DNA from: an uncultured Sulfuricurvum sp.
GTDB lineage: Bacteria; Campylobacterota; Campylobacteria; Campylobacterales; Sulfurimonadaceae
DNA: 45,694 nt
Assembly (NCBI RefSeq): GCF_937936435.1
Contig: NZ_CALDDG010000034.1
Coordinates: 1 to 45,694 of the forward strand
Direction: 5' to 3'
The notes under the pieces are model-generated. The model saw only the letters and a program-made list of their open reading frames with translations. It was not told the origin of the DNA and did not search any database. The position numbers and the translations under genes were made by a program. Shown one piece after another: positions 27,706-36,299 of the stretch. The stretch's first letter is position 1. Each line of letters begins with the position of its first letter.

Positions 27706-28195
27706 TATTCTCCTTTAGATCGGTAATTTTTATCATCAAAGCGTTGAGCCGGTCTTTGAAATAAATTTCACCCCCTTTGCGGCGATAAATGATATCCATA
27801 TCGTCGTTACGGATCGTCTGATACACAGCTCCTTTGCAGAGTTCTTCTTTGTGGTCGCCTCCGAAAATATCCGATCCCTGAAGAATACGGCGCATCGTAT
27901 CCGCCGGATAATCGGGGTAGAGGTACTCTTTAACAAATTTTGCTTCGCTCATGCATCCGGCACTGACGCATACCTCTTTATCGATGGTAATTTTCTCGAC
28001 TGCTACCCCTGCCGTGAAAAGTTCCACTTCGACTGCATCCCCTTCATGCCGGATATATCCCGTATCCGCAAATTTTAGTTTCGGGCTTTTGATTACAATC
28101 ATTTTGGGCTCGCTGACGCTGTAATGCTTAGCTGCACATCCTCCCAGCAACAAAGCCGCAACTGCACTAACCCATAGGATAAAGAATTTTGGCAT
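27692..28195 (-). CDS. Small hypothetical lipoprotein
   Basis: A protein of about 167 residues starting MPKFFILWVSAVAALLLGGCAAKH, with a lipobox (LLGGC) that predicts acylation at the Cys and anchoring in a membrane facing the periplasm. The mature part has three further cysteines (VCVSAGCMSE, EELCKG) that could form a disulfide. An in-frame ATG at 28225 would add ten residues (MKFYKSWTKY) but has no ribosome site; I prefer 28195. It overlaps the end of the aldo/keto reductase gene and the start of the aminotransferase gene. I do not recognise its function. Confidence 0.75.
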   Translation of the reverse strand: MPKFFILWVSAVAALLLGGCAAKHYSVSEPKMIVIKSPKLKFADTGYIRHEGDAVEVELFTAGVAVEKITIDKEVCVSAGCMSEAKFVKEYLYPDYPADTMRRILQGSDIFGGDHKEELCKGAVYQTIRNDDMDIIYRRKGGEIYFKDRLNALMIKITDLKENNATE

Positions 28196-29183
28196 GTACT
28201 TCGTCCAGCTTTTGTAAAATTTCATTGCTCAATATCACATTCATCGCCGATAGCGACGCATCTAATTGTTCGGGTGTCGTCGCACCGATAATCGTCGAAG
28301 CGACAAAATCAAACTGCTTACTCCACGCGATTGCCATCGTTACCGGATGCAATCCGGCTTCATGAGCGATACGGAGATATTCCTGAGTAGACGCAAGCGT
28401 TTTATCGTTTAGAAACCGTGCCGCCATCAAACGCTGCCGTTTGTTCGGTGATTTGACATAATCGCTGAAACGGCCGTAGGTCTCCGCGTCCTGATTGTAT
28501 TTACCGCTCAGCACCCCCCCCGCCAAAGGCGAATACGGAAGAAGCGAAATCTTCTCTTCACGGCATAATGCTCCGATCTCGGTTAAATCGCGGCGGTTGA
28601 GCAGTGAAAAATTGTTTTGGATCGACTCGAAGCGGGCCAATTTTTCATATTTGGAGACCATCAGTGATTTCATTGTTCCCCGAGCGCTATCATTGGAAGT
28701 TCCGATATAACGTACTTTTCCGCTTTGTACCAGTGCGTCAAATGCCCGCATCGACTCTTCGATCGGGACGACCGTATCGGGCCAGTGCATCTGATACAGG
28801 TCGATATAATCGGTACCGAGCCGTTTGAGCGATCCTTCTACCGCCCGTTCGATATGAAACCGGTCAATTGCCGTATAACCGTGACGAATCGGTGGAACGA
28901 ACCAACCCGATGCCGCACCGGCCACTTTGGTCGCCAAGATAAGACTTTCGCGCGGCTTGGTTTTGAGCCATCGTCCCACCATCTCCTCAGTCAAACCTGC
29001 CAGCTTTTCTTCGGGCGGGACGGGATAGAGTTCTGCCGTGTCGAAAAAATTGATTCCCGCTTCGTAGGCTTTGTCCATAATTGCAAACGCGTTTTTTTCA
29101 TCACATTGACTCCCGAACGTCATTGTCCCCAGACAAATCGGCGATACGCGCAGACCGCTGCGCCCGATATAACGGTATTCCAT
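28167..29183 (-). CDS. Aldo/keto reductase
   Basis: A 338-residue NADPH-dependent oxidoreductase of the Tas/YghZ-like AKR group. MEYRYIGRSGLRVSPICLGTMTFG is the typical N terminus; catalytic Asp, Tyr, Lys and His are found in FFDTAELYP, LATKVAG and LYQMHWPD. The C-terminal STIIGATTPEQLDASL is the cofactor-phosphate-binding region. The natural substrate is unknown. The gene heads the minus-strand run and is divergent from the 109-residue protein gene at 29278. Confidence 0.92.
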   Translation of the reverse strand: MEYRYIGRSGLRVSPICLGTMTFGSQCDEKNAFAIMDKAYEAGINFFDTAELYPVPPEEKLAGLTEEMVGRWLKTKPRESLILATKVAGAASGWFVPPIRHGYTAIDRFHIERAVEGSLKRLGTDYIDLYQMHWPDTVVPIEESMRAFDALVQSGKVRYIGTSNDSARGTMKSLMVSKYEKLARFESIQNNFSLLNRRDLTEIGALCREEKISLLPYSPLAGGVLSGKYNQDAETYGRFSDYVKSPNKRQRLMAARFLNDKTLASTQEYLRIAHEAGLHPVTMAIAWSKQFDFVASTIIGATTPEQLDASLSAMNVILSNEILQKLDEVHAKILYPMG

Positions 29184-29217
29184 AATATGCTCTTTTTATA
29201 AGGTAATAATTTTGTAA

Positions 29218-29246
29218 TTGTATTCTACCGTTATTTGAGCTACAAT
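29218..29246 (+). promoter_or_regulatory. Sigma-70 type promoter for the 109-residue protein gene
   Basis: TTGTAT and TACAAT are separated by exactly 17 bases, 31 bases before the ATG at 29278. It faces away from the aldo/keto reductase gene. Confidence 0.65.
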
Positions 29247-29277
29247 TAATTTCACAAAATTAACACAGGATAAAACT

Positions 29278-29607
29278 ATGGAAAATGTTCTTCGTGACGC
29301 ACAAAGCCGTTTTCAAGAGATTCATAACCTCCTTAATATAAACGGGCTCCGGGATGCCGCCTATTTTACACAACTCAGCATTGCTACCGAAGAGGCTTAT
29401 GTACTTATGAACGAAGGGATGTGCGCAAATACTTCCGTGTGCAGCGAATGTGCCGAACACCGTGATTTCATCCGTTCATTATTGGACGTGTTAAGTATTC
29501 TCGAAACCGATAGCACTTCTGCCGATGCCCACGCAAAGACATTGGCACACTATTCCGAACGGGTTGCTAAAATCCTGAAAAATATAGGAGCCGTTCTCGC
29601 TTCCTAA
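29278..29607 (+). CDS. Hypothetical 109-residue helical protein with CxxC
   Basis: The ATG has ACAGGA 7 bases upstream and a good promoter (29218-29246), so this is a real, separately expressed gene. The product has no signal peptide or membrane segment and is nearly all helical. A single cluster of cysteines, CANTSVCSEC near residues 49-58 followed by AEHRD, could bind a metal or act as a thiol switch. The helices before and after (AYFTQLSIATEEAYVLM and AHYSERVAKILKNIGAVL) suggest a small bundle. I do not recognise the family. Confidence 0.7.
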   Translation: MENVLRDAQSRFQEIHNLLNINGLRDAAYFTQLSIATEEAYVLMNEGMCANTSVCSECAEHRDFIRSLLDVLSILETDSTSADAHAKTLAHYSERVAKILKNIGAVLAS

Positions 29608-29685
29608 ATATCCCCATTTTCCATCTCAGTGTAGCGTATTGCCATATTTTAGCCTCCTATACGTTACCTTCTCTATACTGCCGTT

Positions 29686-30951
29686 ATGAAAATACATATT
29701 GACCTCGATTGTTTTTTTGTTTCGGCGGAACGTACTCTCGACCCTTCCCTACTCGGCAAACCCGTAGCGATCGGAGGGAGAGGCGATCCTTATATTTTTT
29801 CACGAAACCGTTCCAATCAGGAGCTTTTATTGGATAACGGCGGTGCTTTTGTCGGCAGTTTTTTTCACCGTTATCAGGGAGATGATCTTGCTCAATTCGT
29901 CGATCCCGACGGACGGGTGCGCGGGATTTTGACAACCGCCAGTTATGAAGGGCGTGCCTACGGTATCCATACCGGTATGAGTATCCGCGAAGCACTGATA
30001 CGGTGCCCGCATCTCATCATCAAAGGGCCGAACATGGGTTTATACCACCGATTATCCCATCAGCTTTACCTTTTTTTACAGGAGAGAATTCCGTTTATCG
30101 AACAAGCCAGTATCGATGAGTTTTACGGAGATTTGGACGGATGGATCGAGGATGAGGAGATCCCCGAATACATCGATTCTCTCCGCCATGCGATCAAGCG
30201 CCATCTCAATCTCCCCGTCTCTATCGGTGCCGCCCACTCCAAATACATCGCTAAACTCGCTACCGATACGGCCAAACCGTTCGGATGCCGCACCCTCTAT
30301 CCAAGCGATGTCTACCCCTTTATCCAAACACTCTCCGTCTCCAAATTCCCGGGACTCGGTAAAACGATGACCCGATTGTGCAATACCTATCGCATCAAAA
30401 CCCTGGGCGATCTACTCCGTGCAAAACCGCTGGTATATTCATGGGGGCCGTATGCACAGGCGATCTACGAACGCGTTAGAGGAAATGATTTAGGGGAGCT
30501 TATTCTTCATCCGCCGCGTAAATCGATCGGCATATCGAGAACCTTTGATCCTATCGACAACCGTGACGAAGCCCGACGCCGCATTGCTATCCTCGCCCGT
30601 CATCTGGCCTATGCAATCAAACGTCTCGAAGTCTACCCGACGACGTTTACTCTGAGTATCCACTATCTCCACCACCCCCGTGCGCACCACTCTATAACCG
30701 AAACGCGTCTGTTTAACGAACGGCGCTTCCGAGCTTTGTCGTTGGAATCGTTTGCCTCTGCGGATCTTCATCCCCATAGTCCGATTAACCATTTAGGGCT
30801 GAGTGCTTCGGCGTTTAGTGCCCACACGCGCCGTGCTTTTTCGCTGCTCGATTATGAAACGGATGCGGAAGCACATGCATTCGACGATGCAACACGCAAA
30901 ATCAGGGATAAATACGGTCTGGATAGTCTGCGATGGGGAAATGAGCTATAA
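29686..30951 (+). CDS. Y-family (DinB/Pol IV-type) DNA polymerase with an insertion
   Basis: A 421-residue translesion polymerase. The catalytic acids are present: D6 and D8 in HIDLDCFF, and D144-E145 in SIDEFYGD. SIGAAHSKYIAKLATDTAKP and FPGLGKTMTRL (helix-hairpin-helix thumb) follow, then a little-finger-like C-terminal domain. Between GKPVAIGGRGD and the usual TASYEGRAYGI (residue 84 on) lies an extra stretch of about 45-50 residues that the ordinary family lacks. No beta-clamp motif is obvious at the C terminus (LDSLRWGNEL). The stop is 10 bases before the DUF234 gene, so the two are probably one unit. Whether it is induced by damage cannot be seen; no LexA-type box was found. Confidence 0.88.
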   Translation: MKIHIDLDCFFVSAERTLDPSLLGKPVAIGGRGDPYIFSRNRSNQELLLDNGGAFVGSFFHRYQGDDLAQFVDPDGRVRGILTTASYEGRAYGIHTGMSIREALIRCPHLIIKGPNMGLYHRLSHQLYLFLQERIPFIEQASIDEFYGDLDGWIEDEEIPEYIDSLRHAIKRHLNLPVSIGAAHSKYIAKLATDTAKPFGCRTLYPSDVYPFIQTLSVSKFPGLGKTMTRLCNTYRIKTLGDLLRAKPLVYSWGPYAQAIYERVRGNDLGELILHPPRKSIGISRTFDPIDNRDEARRRIAILARHLAYAIKRLEVYPTTFTLSIHYLHHPRAHHSITETRLFNERRFRALSLESFASADLHPHSPINHLGLSASAFSAHTRRAFSLLDYETDAEAHAFDDATRKIRDKYGLDSLRWGNEL

Positions 30952-30960
30952 TATCTCTCA

Positions 30961-31866
30961 ATGGATAGAGTGTTACTAAGCGATTTTTTTCACCTCAACC
31001 TGCCGCGAGACATGGAACAGTGTATCGAACTGTTCTCAATCTTCGGAGGATATACCGAACCGATCGACTGCGACGAGCCGATCGAGGCACTCATTATCCG
31101 CCATATTCTTATCCCTTTCGAGTCCCATCGCGAACAGCTTCTCGCCCCGCTTCATGACGACCCTCTCTATCTCAAACTGCTGCATGCGATAGCAGTCGGC
31201 GACCGGCGGCAACAATCAGCTTATCGTCGTGCCCGAATCGGCAAAGAAAAAGGGGGAGAAGCTTTCGATTTCCTCCGTTACAACGGTTTTCTTTCTCTAG
31301 AACGTTCCCGAGAAACTCCTCTGGTACGGGCACATCCGAAACAACGGTTTAAAAAAGAGATCGAACATCACCGGATTTCGCATAAGCTCCGTTTTACAAC
31401 CCCGTTTTTACGGTTTTGGTTTGCCTTCGTAGAACCTTTCACCTCCTCTATACGCGAAGGAAACTTCATCCCGTTCATGGATAATTTTCATATTCACGGC
31501 AACGCTTTTGTCGGATTTGTATTCGAAGAGCTCTGCGATCTTTATATACGCGATATTTTAGCCCCAAAATTTCATGCCGACATCCTCGATTCGGGAAGTT
31601 ACTGGGACAGGGAAGTTGAGATCGACTTGCTAAGTGAAACGATGGAAGGGGAAATATGGGTCGGAGAATGCAAGTGGACCAATCACAAAGTGAATAAAAA
31701 AGAGCTCCGTAAGCTTGAAGACAAATGTGTGAAAACCGATATCGTCCCCGATAAAATATTTCTCTTTACCAAGCGGGGATTTTCGAACGAACTGCTCGAT
31801 TTGCGGGATAAACGGATATTTTGTTTTACAGCAGAAGAGCTCACTCTCTTAACTGACCGCCCGTAA
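30961..31866 (+). CDS. Stand-alone DUF234 (PD-(D/E)xK nuclease-like) protein
   Basis: A 301-residue protein like the C-terminal half of archaeal-type ATPases (DUF234), but with no P-loop. The conserved run is FLRFWFAFVEPFTSSIREG (near 150), GNAFVGFVFEELCDLYI (near 182), SYWDREVEIDLL with D222, and VGECKW with E236 and K238. D222 ... E236-x-K238 fits the PD-(D/E)xK nuclease pattern. The N-terminal half is helical, with a possible winged helix at 70-125. It follows the polymerase gene by 10 bases; a TATAAT at 30947-30952 covers the polymerase stop. The 3' end overlaps the converging J-domain gene by 18 bases. Nuclease activity is an inference. Confidence 0.8.
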   Translation: MDRVLLSDFFHLNLPRDMEQCIELFSIFGGYTEPIDCDEPIEALIIRHILIPFESHREQLLAPLHDDPLYLKLLHAIAVGDRRQQSAYRRARIGKEKGGEAFDFLRYNGFLSLERSRETPLVRAHPKQRFKKEIEHHRISHKLRFTTPFLRFWFAFVEPFTSSIREGNFIPFMDNFHIHGNAFVGFVFEELCDLYIRDILAPKFHADILDSGSYWDREVEIDLLSETMEGEIWVGECKWTNHKVNKKELRKLEDKCVKTDIVPDKIFLFTKRGFSNELLDLRDKRIFCFTAEELTLLTDRP

Positions 31867-32637
31867 TGCGCCGTAAGCTTCTTGGATTAATTGAAATTTT
31901 TCGGTGTACTTGTTGATAATCTCAGGACTTTGTTTTTGGACACGGTCGGGATGATAGCGTTTAGCCAGCTGACGATACCGTTTTTTCAAATCTTCGGATT
32001 TCGTACCGACCGGAATCTCAAAAATCGCATGATAGCGGATCATTTTATCGATTGCATCGCTGCCGAATCCCCACCCGCGGAAATTGCCGTACAATCGGCT
32101 CATAAACTCATCGTCATATCGGTAGTTGATTGTAAAATGGAGAACTTCACGTCGGTTCAGCGTCTTTTCTAAACGCATTTTTGCCGAGGGGGTACCGACA
32201 TTAATCAAAAGCGTCTTCGGTGTGGAACTTAAAACAAGGTTGGAAAGCTGCTGACGAAGGTAGCGCATAACCCATCGATTTTGAGCACTAAAGGTAAACT
32301 CGACACGATCAGGACCGTACGCGTACAGCTCGACATCCACTTTTTCACTTTGACGATAAGGTACTTCGATCCGTACGGCAGCCGTTTTACATCGTTTGAG
32401 AGATCGGCGATAAAACGAGTCGGAAAGCTCATGCATTTTAGTGAAACGGCCACTTAACTCTTCCAAAAACTCCTCTTTTTTATCAAGCGAGTTTTCGTTG
32501 TTCAAGACCAAAACACCGTTATCGAGAAAAAGGGTATTTTGGATATGGTGATCGAAAAACTCCTCCATCCACTCCTCTTCGAGCGTATTGGAGCTCCCTT
32601 GCACAAAGATAGCGTTATTACGTAAAACAACTTTCAC
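31849..32637 (-). CDS. J-domain protein with C-terminal DnaJ domain
   Basis: A 262-residue protein read from a GTG with GGGGG upstream. Residues 195-262 form a J domain: FEIPVGTKSEDLKKRYRQLAKRYHPDR contains the HPD motif needed to stimulate DnaK. The N-terminal 190 residues are unrecognised and hold several beta-like strands. Unlike DnaJ it has no Gly/Phe linker, zinc-finger or substrate-binding domains, and the J domain is at the C terminus. Campylobacter has DnaJ-like proteins of this layout. A co-chaperone that delivers a particular client to DnaK is likely; the client is unknown. Its 3' end overlaps the DUF234 gene in antisense. Confidence 0.88.
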   Translation of the reverse strand: MKVVLRNNAIFVQGSSNTLEEEWMEEFFDHHIQNTLFLDNGVLVLNNENSLDKKEEFLEELSGRFTKMHELSDSFYRRSLKRCKTAAVRIEVPYRQSEKVDVELYAYGPDRVEFTFSAQNRWVMRYLRQQLSNLVLSSTPKTLLINVGTPSAKMRLEKTLNRREVLHFTINYRYDDEFMSRLYGNFRGWGFGSDAIDKMIRYHAIFEIPVGTKSEDLKKRYRQLAKRYHPDRVQKQSPEIINKYTEKFQLIQEAYGALRAVS

Positions 32638-32691
32638 GGCAACCCCCGTTAGTGATTCTTACCTTCACTAAAGCAAAAGAAGTTCCAAAAG

Positions 32692-33540
32692 TTATTTTTT
32701 TACAATCTCTCCGTAACACTCTGGACGGCGATCGCGTATTAATCCCCAATAATGGCGGTGTTCACGAATCAACGCGGGATCAAATTCGCTGTAGAGAATC
32801 TCCTCTTTATCCCGAGAAGCTTCGGCGACTTTCGCACCCGTATGATCGGTGATAAAGGATGAGCCGTAAAACGTGAGAGTACAACTCTCTCCCACCTCTT
32901 CGCCGATGCGATTAGCGGCGATAACAGGGATGATGTTCGCTGCAGAGTGCCCCATTTGTACCCGTTGCCAGTGCGACGCAGAATCGACACCGATCTCCGG
33001 TTCGCTTCCGATAGCCGTCGGATAGAAAATCATATCGGCGCCCAAAAGGGTAAGAGATCGTGCCGTCTCCGGGAACCACTGATCCCAACAGATACCGACA
33101 CCGACATTCCCGAATTTGGTTTCCCATACTTTGAATCCGGTATCACCCGGCTCAAAATAAAATTTCTCTTCGTATCCGGGACCATCGGGAATATGGGTTT
33201 TACGGTAATTTTCCATTACGGTGCCGTCCGCATCGATCATCACGAGTGAGTTGAAATAACGCTCCCCGTCCCGCTCGAAATAGCTGATCGGCAACACGAC
33301 ACCGAGTTCTTTGGCCAAAGCACTGAAGTGAGCAATCAACGGATTGTTTTGAAGTGGCTGTGCCCAAGCAAAATATTTCTCGTCCATATCTTTGCAAAAA
33401 TAATACCCCTCAAACAGTTCAGGGATCAAAATAATATTGGCACCGAACTCTGCCGCGTCACGTACCATCGATTCCGCTTTTGCAACATTGGAAGCTTTAT
33501 CTTCACTCATCTGCATCTGTATCGCCGCGACTTTTACCAT
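32692..33540 (-). CDS. aguB: N-carbamoylputrescine amidase (nitrilase superfamily)
   Basis: A 282-residue carbon-nitrogen hydrolase. The catalytic triad is visible as Glu in ILIPELFEGYYF, Lys in ENYRKTHIPDGPGYEEKFYF and Cys in VGVGICWDQWFPE. The extended IPDGPGYEEKFYFEPGDTGF and the RDRRPECYGEI end are those of N-carbamoylputrescine amidases, which release putrescine, CO2 and ammonia in the agmatine route of polyamine synthesis. The agmatine deiminase partner is not in the window. The gene stands alone, divergent from the flagellin-like gene. Confidence 0.93.
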   Translation of the reverse strand: MVKVAAIQMQMSEDKASNVAKAESMVRDAAEFGANIILIPELFEGYYFCKDMDEKYFAWAQPLQNNPLIAHFSALAKELGVVLPISYFERDGERYFNSLVMIDADGTVMENYRKTHIPDGPGYEEKFYFEPGDTGFKVWETKFGNVGVGICWDQWFPETARSLTLLGADMIFYPTAIGSEPEIGVDSASHWQRVQMGHSAANIIPVIAANRIGEEVGESCTLTFYGSSFITDHTGAKVAEASRDKEEILYSEFDPALIREHRHYWGLIRDRRPECYGEIVKK

Positions 33541-33587
33541 GATTCCAACCTCATAAAATACTTTTCTAAATTATAACGGAGTGCTTA

Positions 33588-33616
33588 TTAAATCTTAAAC
33601 ATTACAGTGTTATCCT
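33588..33616 (+). promoter_or_regulatory. Possible promoter of the flagellin-like gene
   Basis: TTAAAT and TATCCT with a 17-base spacer lie 33 bases before the ATG at 33650. The match is weak. I saw no sigma-28 or sigma-54 consensus. Confidence 0.25.
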
Positions 33617-33649
33617 ATTGTAATAAACGTCTCTAGTAAGGAGTCTACT

Positions 33650-34396
33650 ATGAAAATTGATACCCAGTACAACACGCTCCCTCAGATGAACGCCGAATCC
33701 TCAAAACGGGATAAAACGCTCGAAAAAATTGCTGCCGCTACCGAACTTAGCATGCAAGACAGCGCGTCGAGAACGATTGCAGATATGCTCCAAAATGAGA
33801 TTTCGACTATTTCTCAAGGGGTTATGAATGCGAATGACGGTATCTCGATGATGCAAATCAGCAGCGGGACGCTCAACAGTCTCAGCGATCAAACGCAGAC
33901 ACTTAACGATTTAAGCGTCCGTTATAACAGCGCATCGTTAAATGACACTCAAAAACAGGCATTGCAAAGCGAATTTAATCGAACAACAGAATCAATGCAG
34001 CAAAGCATCGACAGTACAACTTTTAACGGTCAGGCACTATTCGGAAGCAATCTCTCATTTTCCCTAGGCAATTCAACCGTATCGACATCATTAAGCGGAA
34101 TTTCGACAGGATCGCTCTCTATCGATTCTCAAGAGAGTATTCAGTCTTTCAGTGATACTTTGACTCAAGCCCGTTCGGATGTCGGCTCGACAACCAATGC
34201 TCTCGTCAGCTCATCAAACGCACTGCTTGACCAGATCAGTGCCGCTTCTGCCGCAAAAAGTCAGATTGCAGATACCGATTTGGCCAAAGCGATCACCGAT
34301 TTCCAACAAAGCAATTCGAAGCTGAATACTGCGCAAATTGCAATGGTTCATCAACAAGACGCATTACGGCAAACTATCGGGCGATTATTGGGATAA
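33650..34396 (+). CDS. flaC: FlaC-like short flagellin
   Basis: A 248-residue flagellin-like protein. NANDGISMMQISSGTLNSL near residue 60 and TTFNGQALFG near 120 are flagellin N-terminal D1 features, and SQIADTDLAKAITDF with the MVHQQDALRQTIGRLLG end are the D0/D1 C-terminal features. The variable D2/D3 middle is missing, so it is less than half the length of a filament flagellin. Campylobacter FlaC has almost the same length (249) and is secreted through the flagellar export apparatus rather than being a major filament protein. TAAGGAG lies 9 bases before the ATG. It is a single-gene unit. Confidence 0.8.
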   Translation: MKIDTQYNTLPQMNAESSKRDKTLEKIAAATELSMQDSASRTIADMLQNEISTISQGVMNANDGISMMQISSGTLNSLSDQTQTLNDLSVRYNSASLNDTQKQALQSEFNRTTESMQQSIDSTTFNGQALFGSNLSFSLGNSTVSTSLSGISTGSLSIDSQESIQSFSDTLTQARSDVGSTTNALVSSSNALLDQISAASAAKSQIADTDLAKAITDFQQSNSKLNTAQIAMVHQQDALRQTIGRLLG

Positions 34397-34418
34397 AATA
34401 AACGATTAGAGAAAAGAT

Positions 34419-34455
34419 GCTATGCCCGGCGGCATAGCGTAGGAAGAAGTTTTTT
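34419..34455 (+). terminator. Hairpin after the flagellin-like gene
   Basis: An 8-bp perfect stem GCTATGCC/GGCATAGC with a 4-base loop (34419-34438) is followed 11 bases later by six T. The distance to the T run is longer than usual, but the hairpin lies between two converging genes and may serve both. Confidence 0.5.
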
Positions 34456-34475
34456 GGTTTTTAAAAGAGTAGGGT

Positions 34476-36056
34476 TTACATCCGGTCTTTGGCTTCGATT
34501 CCCAAAAGAGAAAGCCCCGTTTTAATAGAGAGGGCAACGACCAGAAGCAATTTAAGCAGTTTAGCTTCATCTGCTGTCCCGATAATTCGGGTATCATAAT
34601 AAAATTTATGCAATCGCCCCGCCAATACTTTTAGATAGTCCGGCAGTTTTTGTGCTTGACGCGATTCAAACGCATCTTCGATAATCTCCGGCAATAACAA
34701 CGCTTCAAACAACAATCCGTCGGCATCCGCGCTCAAATCGTGCAAATGAGCCGACATGATCTCTTCCATGCTCTTATCGCTTTTAGAGATCAATGTCTGA
34801 ATACGGGCATGCGCATACTGGATATAGTAGATCGGGTTGGAGCTGTCTTGTCTTTTTAGCTCTTCGATATCGAACTCAAGTGCCGTATCGCACTTTTTAG
34901 ATGCGAACATAAAGCGCAACGCTTCCGCACCGATCTCTTCGACGACATCGCTCATCAAGATAACCGTACCGGCACGTTTGGACATCTTAAACGGTTCACC
35001 GTCTTTGAGAAGACTTACCATTTGCGAAAGAAGCACTTCGAGCTTTGACGAGTCGTAGCCTAAAAAAGTAATAGCCGCTTTGACACGGGCAATGTAACCG
35101 TGATGGTCCGCTCCCCAGATATTGATATAATCGTCATATCCACGCTCGAACTTCTGGTTATGATAGATGATATCTCCCGCAAGATAGGTCGGGCGGCCAT
35201 CTTCACGGACGACGACCCGGTCATGGTCATCGCCGAGATCGGAAGAACGGATGAAGGTTTTACCTTCGTTCACATAAACACCGCCATTCATCTTAGCCAT
35301 GACACGATCCCATTCATCATAAAGCGATGCTTCGCTGACGAAGGTATCAAAATGAACGTTAATCGCTTTTAAGTCCTCAACAATAAGAGCTAAAATCTTA
35401 TCTTTTGCCCACAGGGCAAGCTCTTTTTGACGGCTTTCATCCCGAAGCGCATCTTCTCCGAAAAGCGCTGCCACTTCTTTGGCAAGATCGCTGAGATACT
35501 CCCCGCGATAATATTTTTCAGGCCATTCAACATTCTCGCCCAATAAAGAGCTACGCCCTTCGAGTTGCAAAGAGACACCCAGTAAATCGATCTGATTCCC
35601 TGCATCATTGACGTAATATTCTGCCGTAATGTCATAGCCCAAATGGCGTCCGAGACGGAGCATCGTGTCACCGTAAACCGCACCGCGCGCATGTCCGATA
35701 TGGAGCGGTCCCGTAGGATTGGCACTGACGAATTCCAAAAGGATCGTCCCTTTTTTATCGCTGCACCCGAATTCATCGCCGTGGCTCAACGCCCATGAAG
35801 CATACTCATCCAAAAAAGACTCGGAAAGGCGAAAATTGATATACCCTTTTACCGATTCTACCGCACTGAACATTGACTCGTTTTCAAACGAACCGGCAAT
35901 CTCTTCGGCGATTGCCATCGGTGATTTACGAAGTTCTTTGGCTAGGGAAAAAGCTATAGGGGTAGCGAAGTGGCCGAAAGAACGGTCTTTCGGTTTTTCG
36001 AGGATAACGTCACAATTAAACTTATCGCGCAACAGCGCATTGACTCGCTGTTTCAA
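34476..36056 (-). CDS. argS: Arginine-tRNA ligase
   Basis: A 526-residue class I aminoacyl-tRNA synthetase. The HIGH signature is in ANPTGPLHIGHARGAVYGD near residue 115, the KMSKS-equivalent in FKMSKRAGTVI near 355, and the C-terminal anticodon domain with its AHARIQTL helix. It follows tatA by 3 bases and ends the block gmk-tatA-argS, the same order as in Campylobacter jejuni (Cj1177c-Cj1175c) and Helicobacter pylori (HP0321-HP0319). Confidence 0.97.
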   Translation of the reverse strand: MKQRVNALLRDKFNCDVILEKPKDRSFGHFATPIAFSLAKELRKSPMAIAEEIAGSFENESMFSAVESVKGYINFRLSESFLDEYASWALSHGDEFGCSDKKGTILLEFVSANPTGPLHIGHARGAVYGDTMLRLGRHLGYDITAEYYVNDAGNQIDLLGVSLQLEGRSSLLGENVEWPEKYYRGEYLSDLAKEVAALFGEDALRDESRQKELALWAKDKILALIVEDLKAINVHFDTFVSEASLYDEWDRVMAKMNGGVYVNEGKTFIRSSDLGDDHDRVVVREDGRPTYLAGDIIYHNQKFERGYDDYINIWGADHHGYIARVKAAITFLGYDSSKLEVLLSQMVSLLKDGEPFKMSKRAGTVILMSDVVEEIGAEALRFMFASKKCDTALEFDIEELKRQDSSNPIYYIQYAHARIQTLISKSDKSMEEIMSAHLHDLSADADGLLFEALLLPEIIEDAFESRQAQKLPDYLKVLAGRLHKFYYDTRIIGTADEAKLLKLLLVVALSIKTGLSLLGIEAKDRM

Positions 36057-36059
36057 CGG

Positions 36060-36299
36060 TTACGCTTGTGTCGTAGTTTTTGGAGCTTCGACGTTTGCAG
36101 TGGTTGTCGTTTCCATTTGTTTCGGTGCTTCTGGCGTTGCAGATGTCGTCGGTGTAGGTTCTTCTTCTTTCATCTCTTTTTTGAAATTACGAATCCCCTG
36201 TCCGATCCCTTTTGCAAGGTCAGGAATTTTTTTCGCACCGAACAACAAAATAACAATCCCGAAAATCAATAATAATTCGGTTCCGCTTGGCATACTCAT
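36060..36299 (-). CDS. tatA: Sec-independent translocase subunit TatA
   Basis: A 79-residue protein with one N-terminal membrane helix (ELLLIFGIVILLFGAKKIPDLAKGIGQGI), including the Phe-Gly hinge and the amphipathic helix that follows, then an acidic and Thr/Pro/Ala-rich tail. This is the TatA/E type that forms the pore for folded, twin-arginine proteins. TatB and TatC are not in the window. A second in-frame Met is two codons downstream; either start gives the same domain. The gene is 92 bases after gmk. Confidence 0.93.
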   Translation of the reverse strand: MSMPSGTELLLIFGIVILLFGAKKIPDLAKGIGQGIRNFKKEMKEEEPTPTTSATPEAPKQMETTTTANVEAPKTTTQA

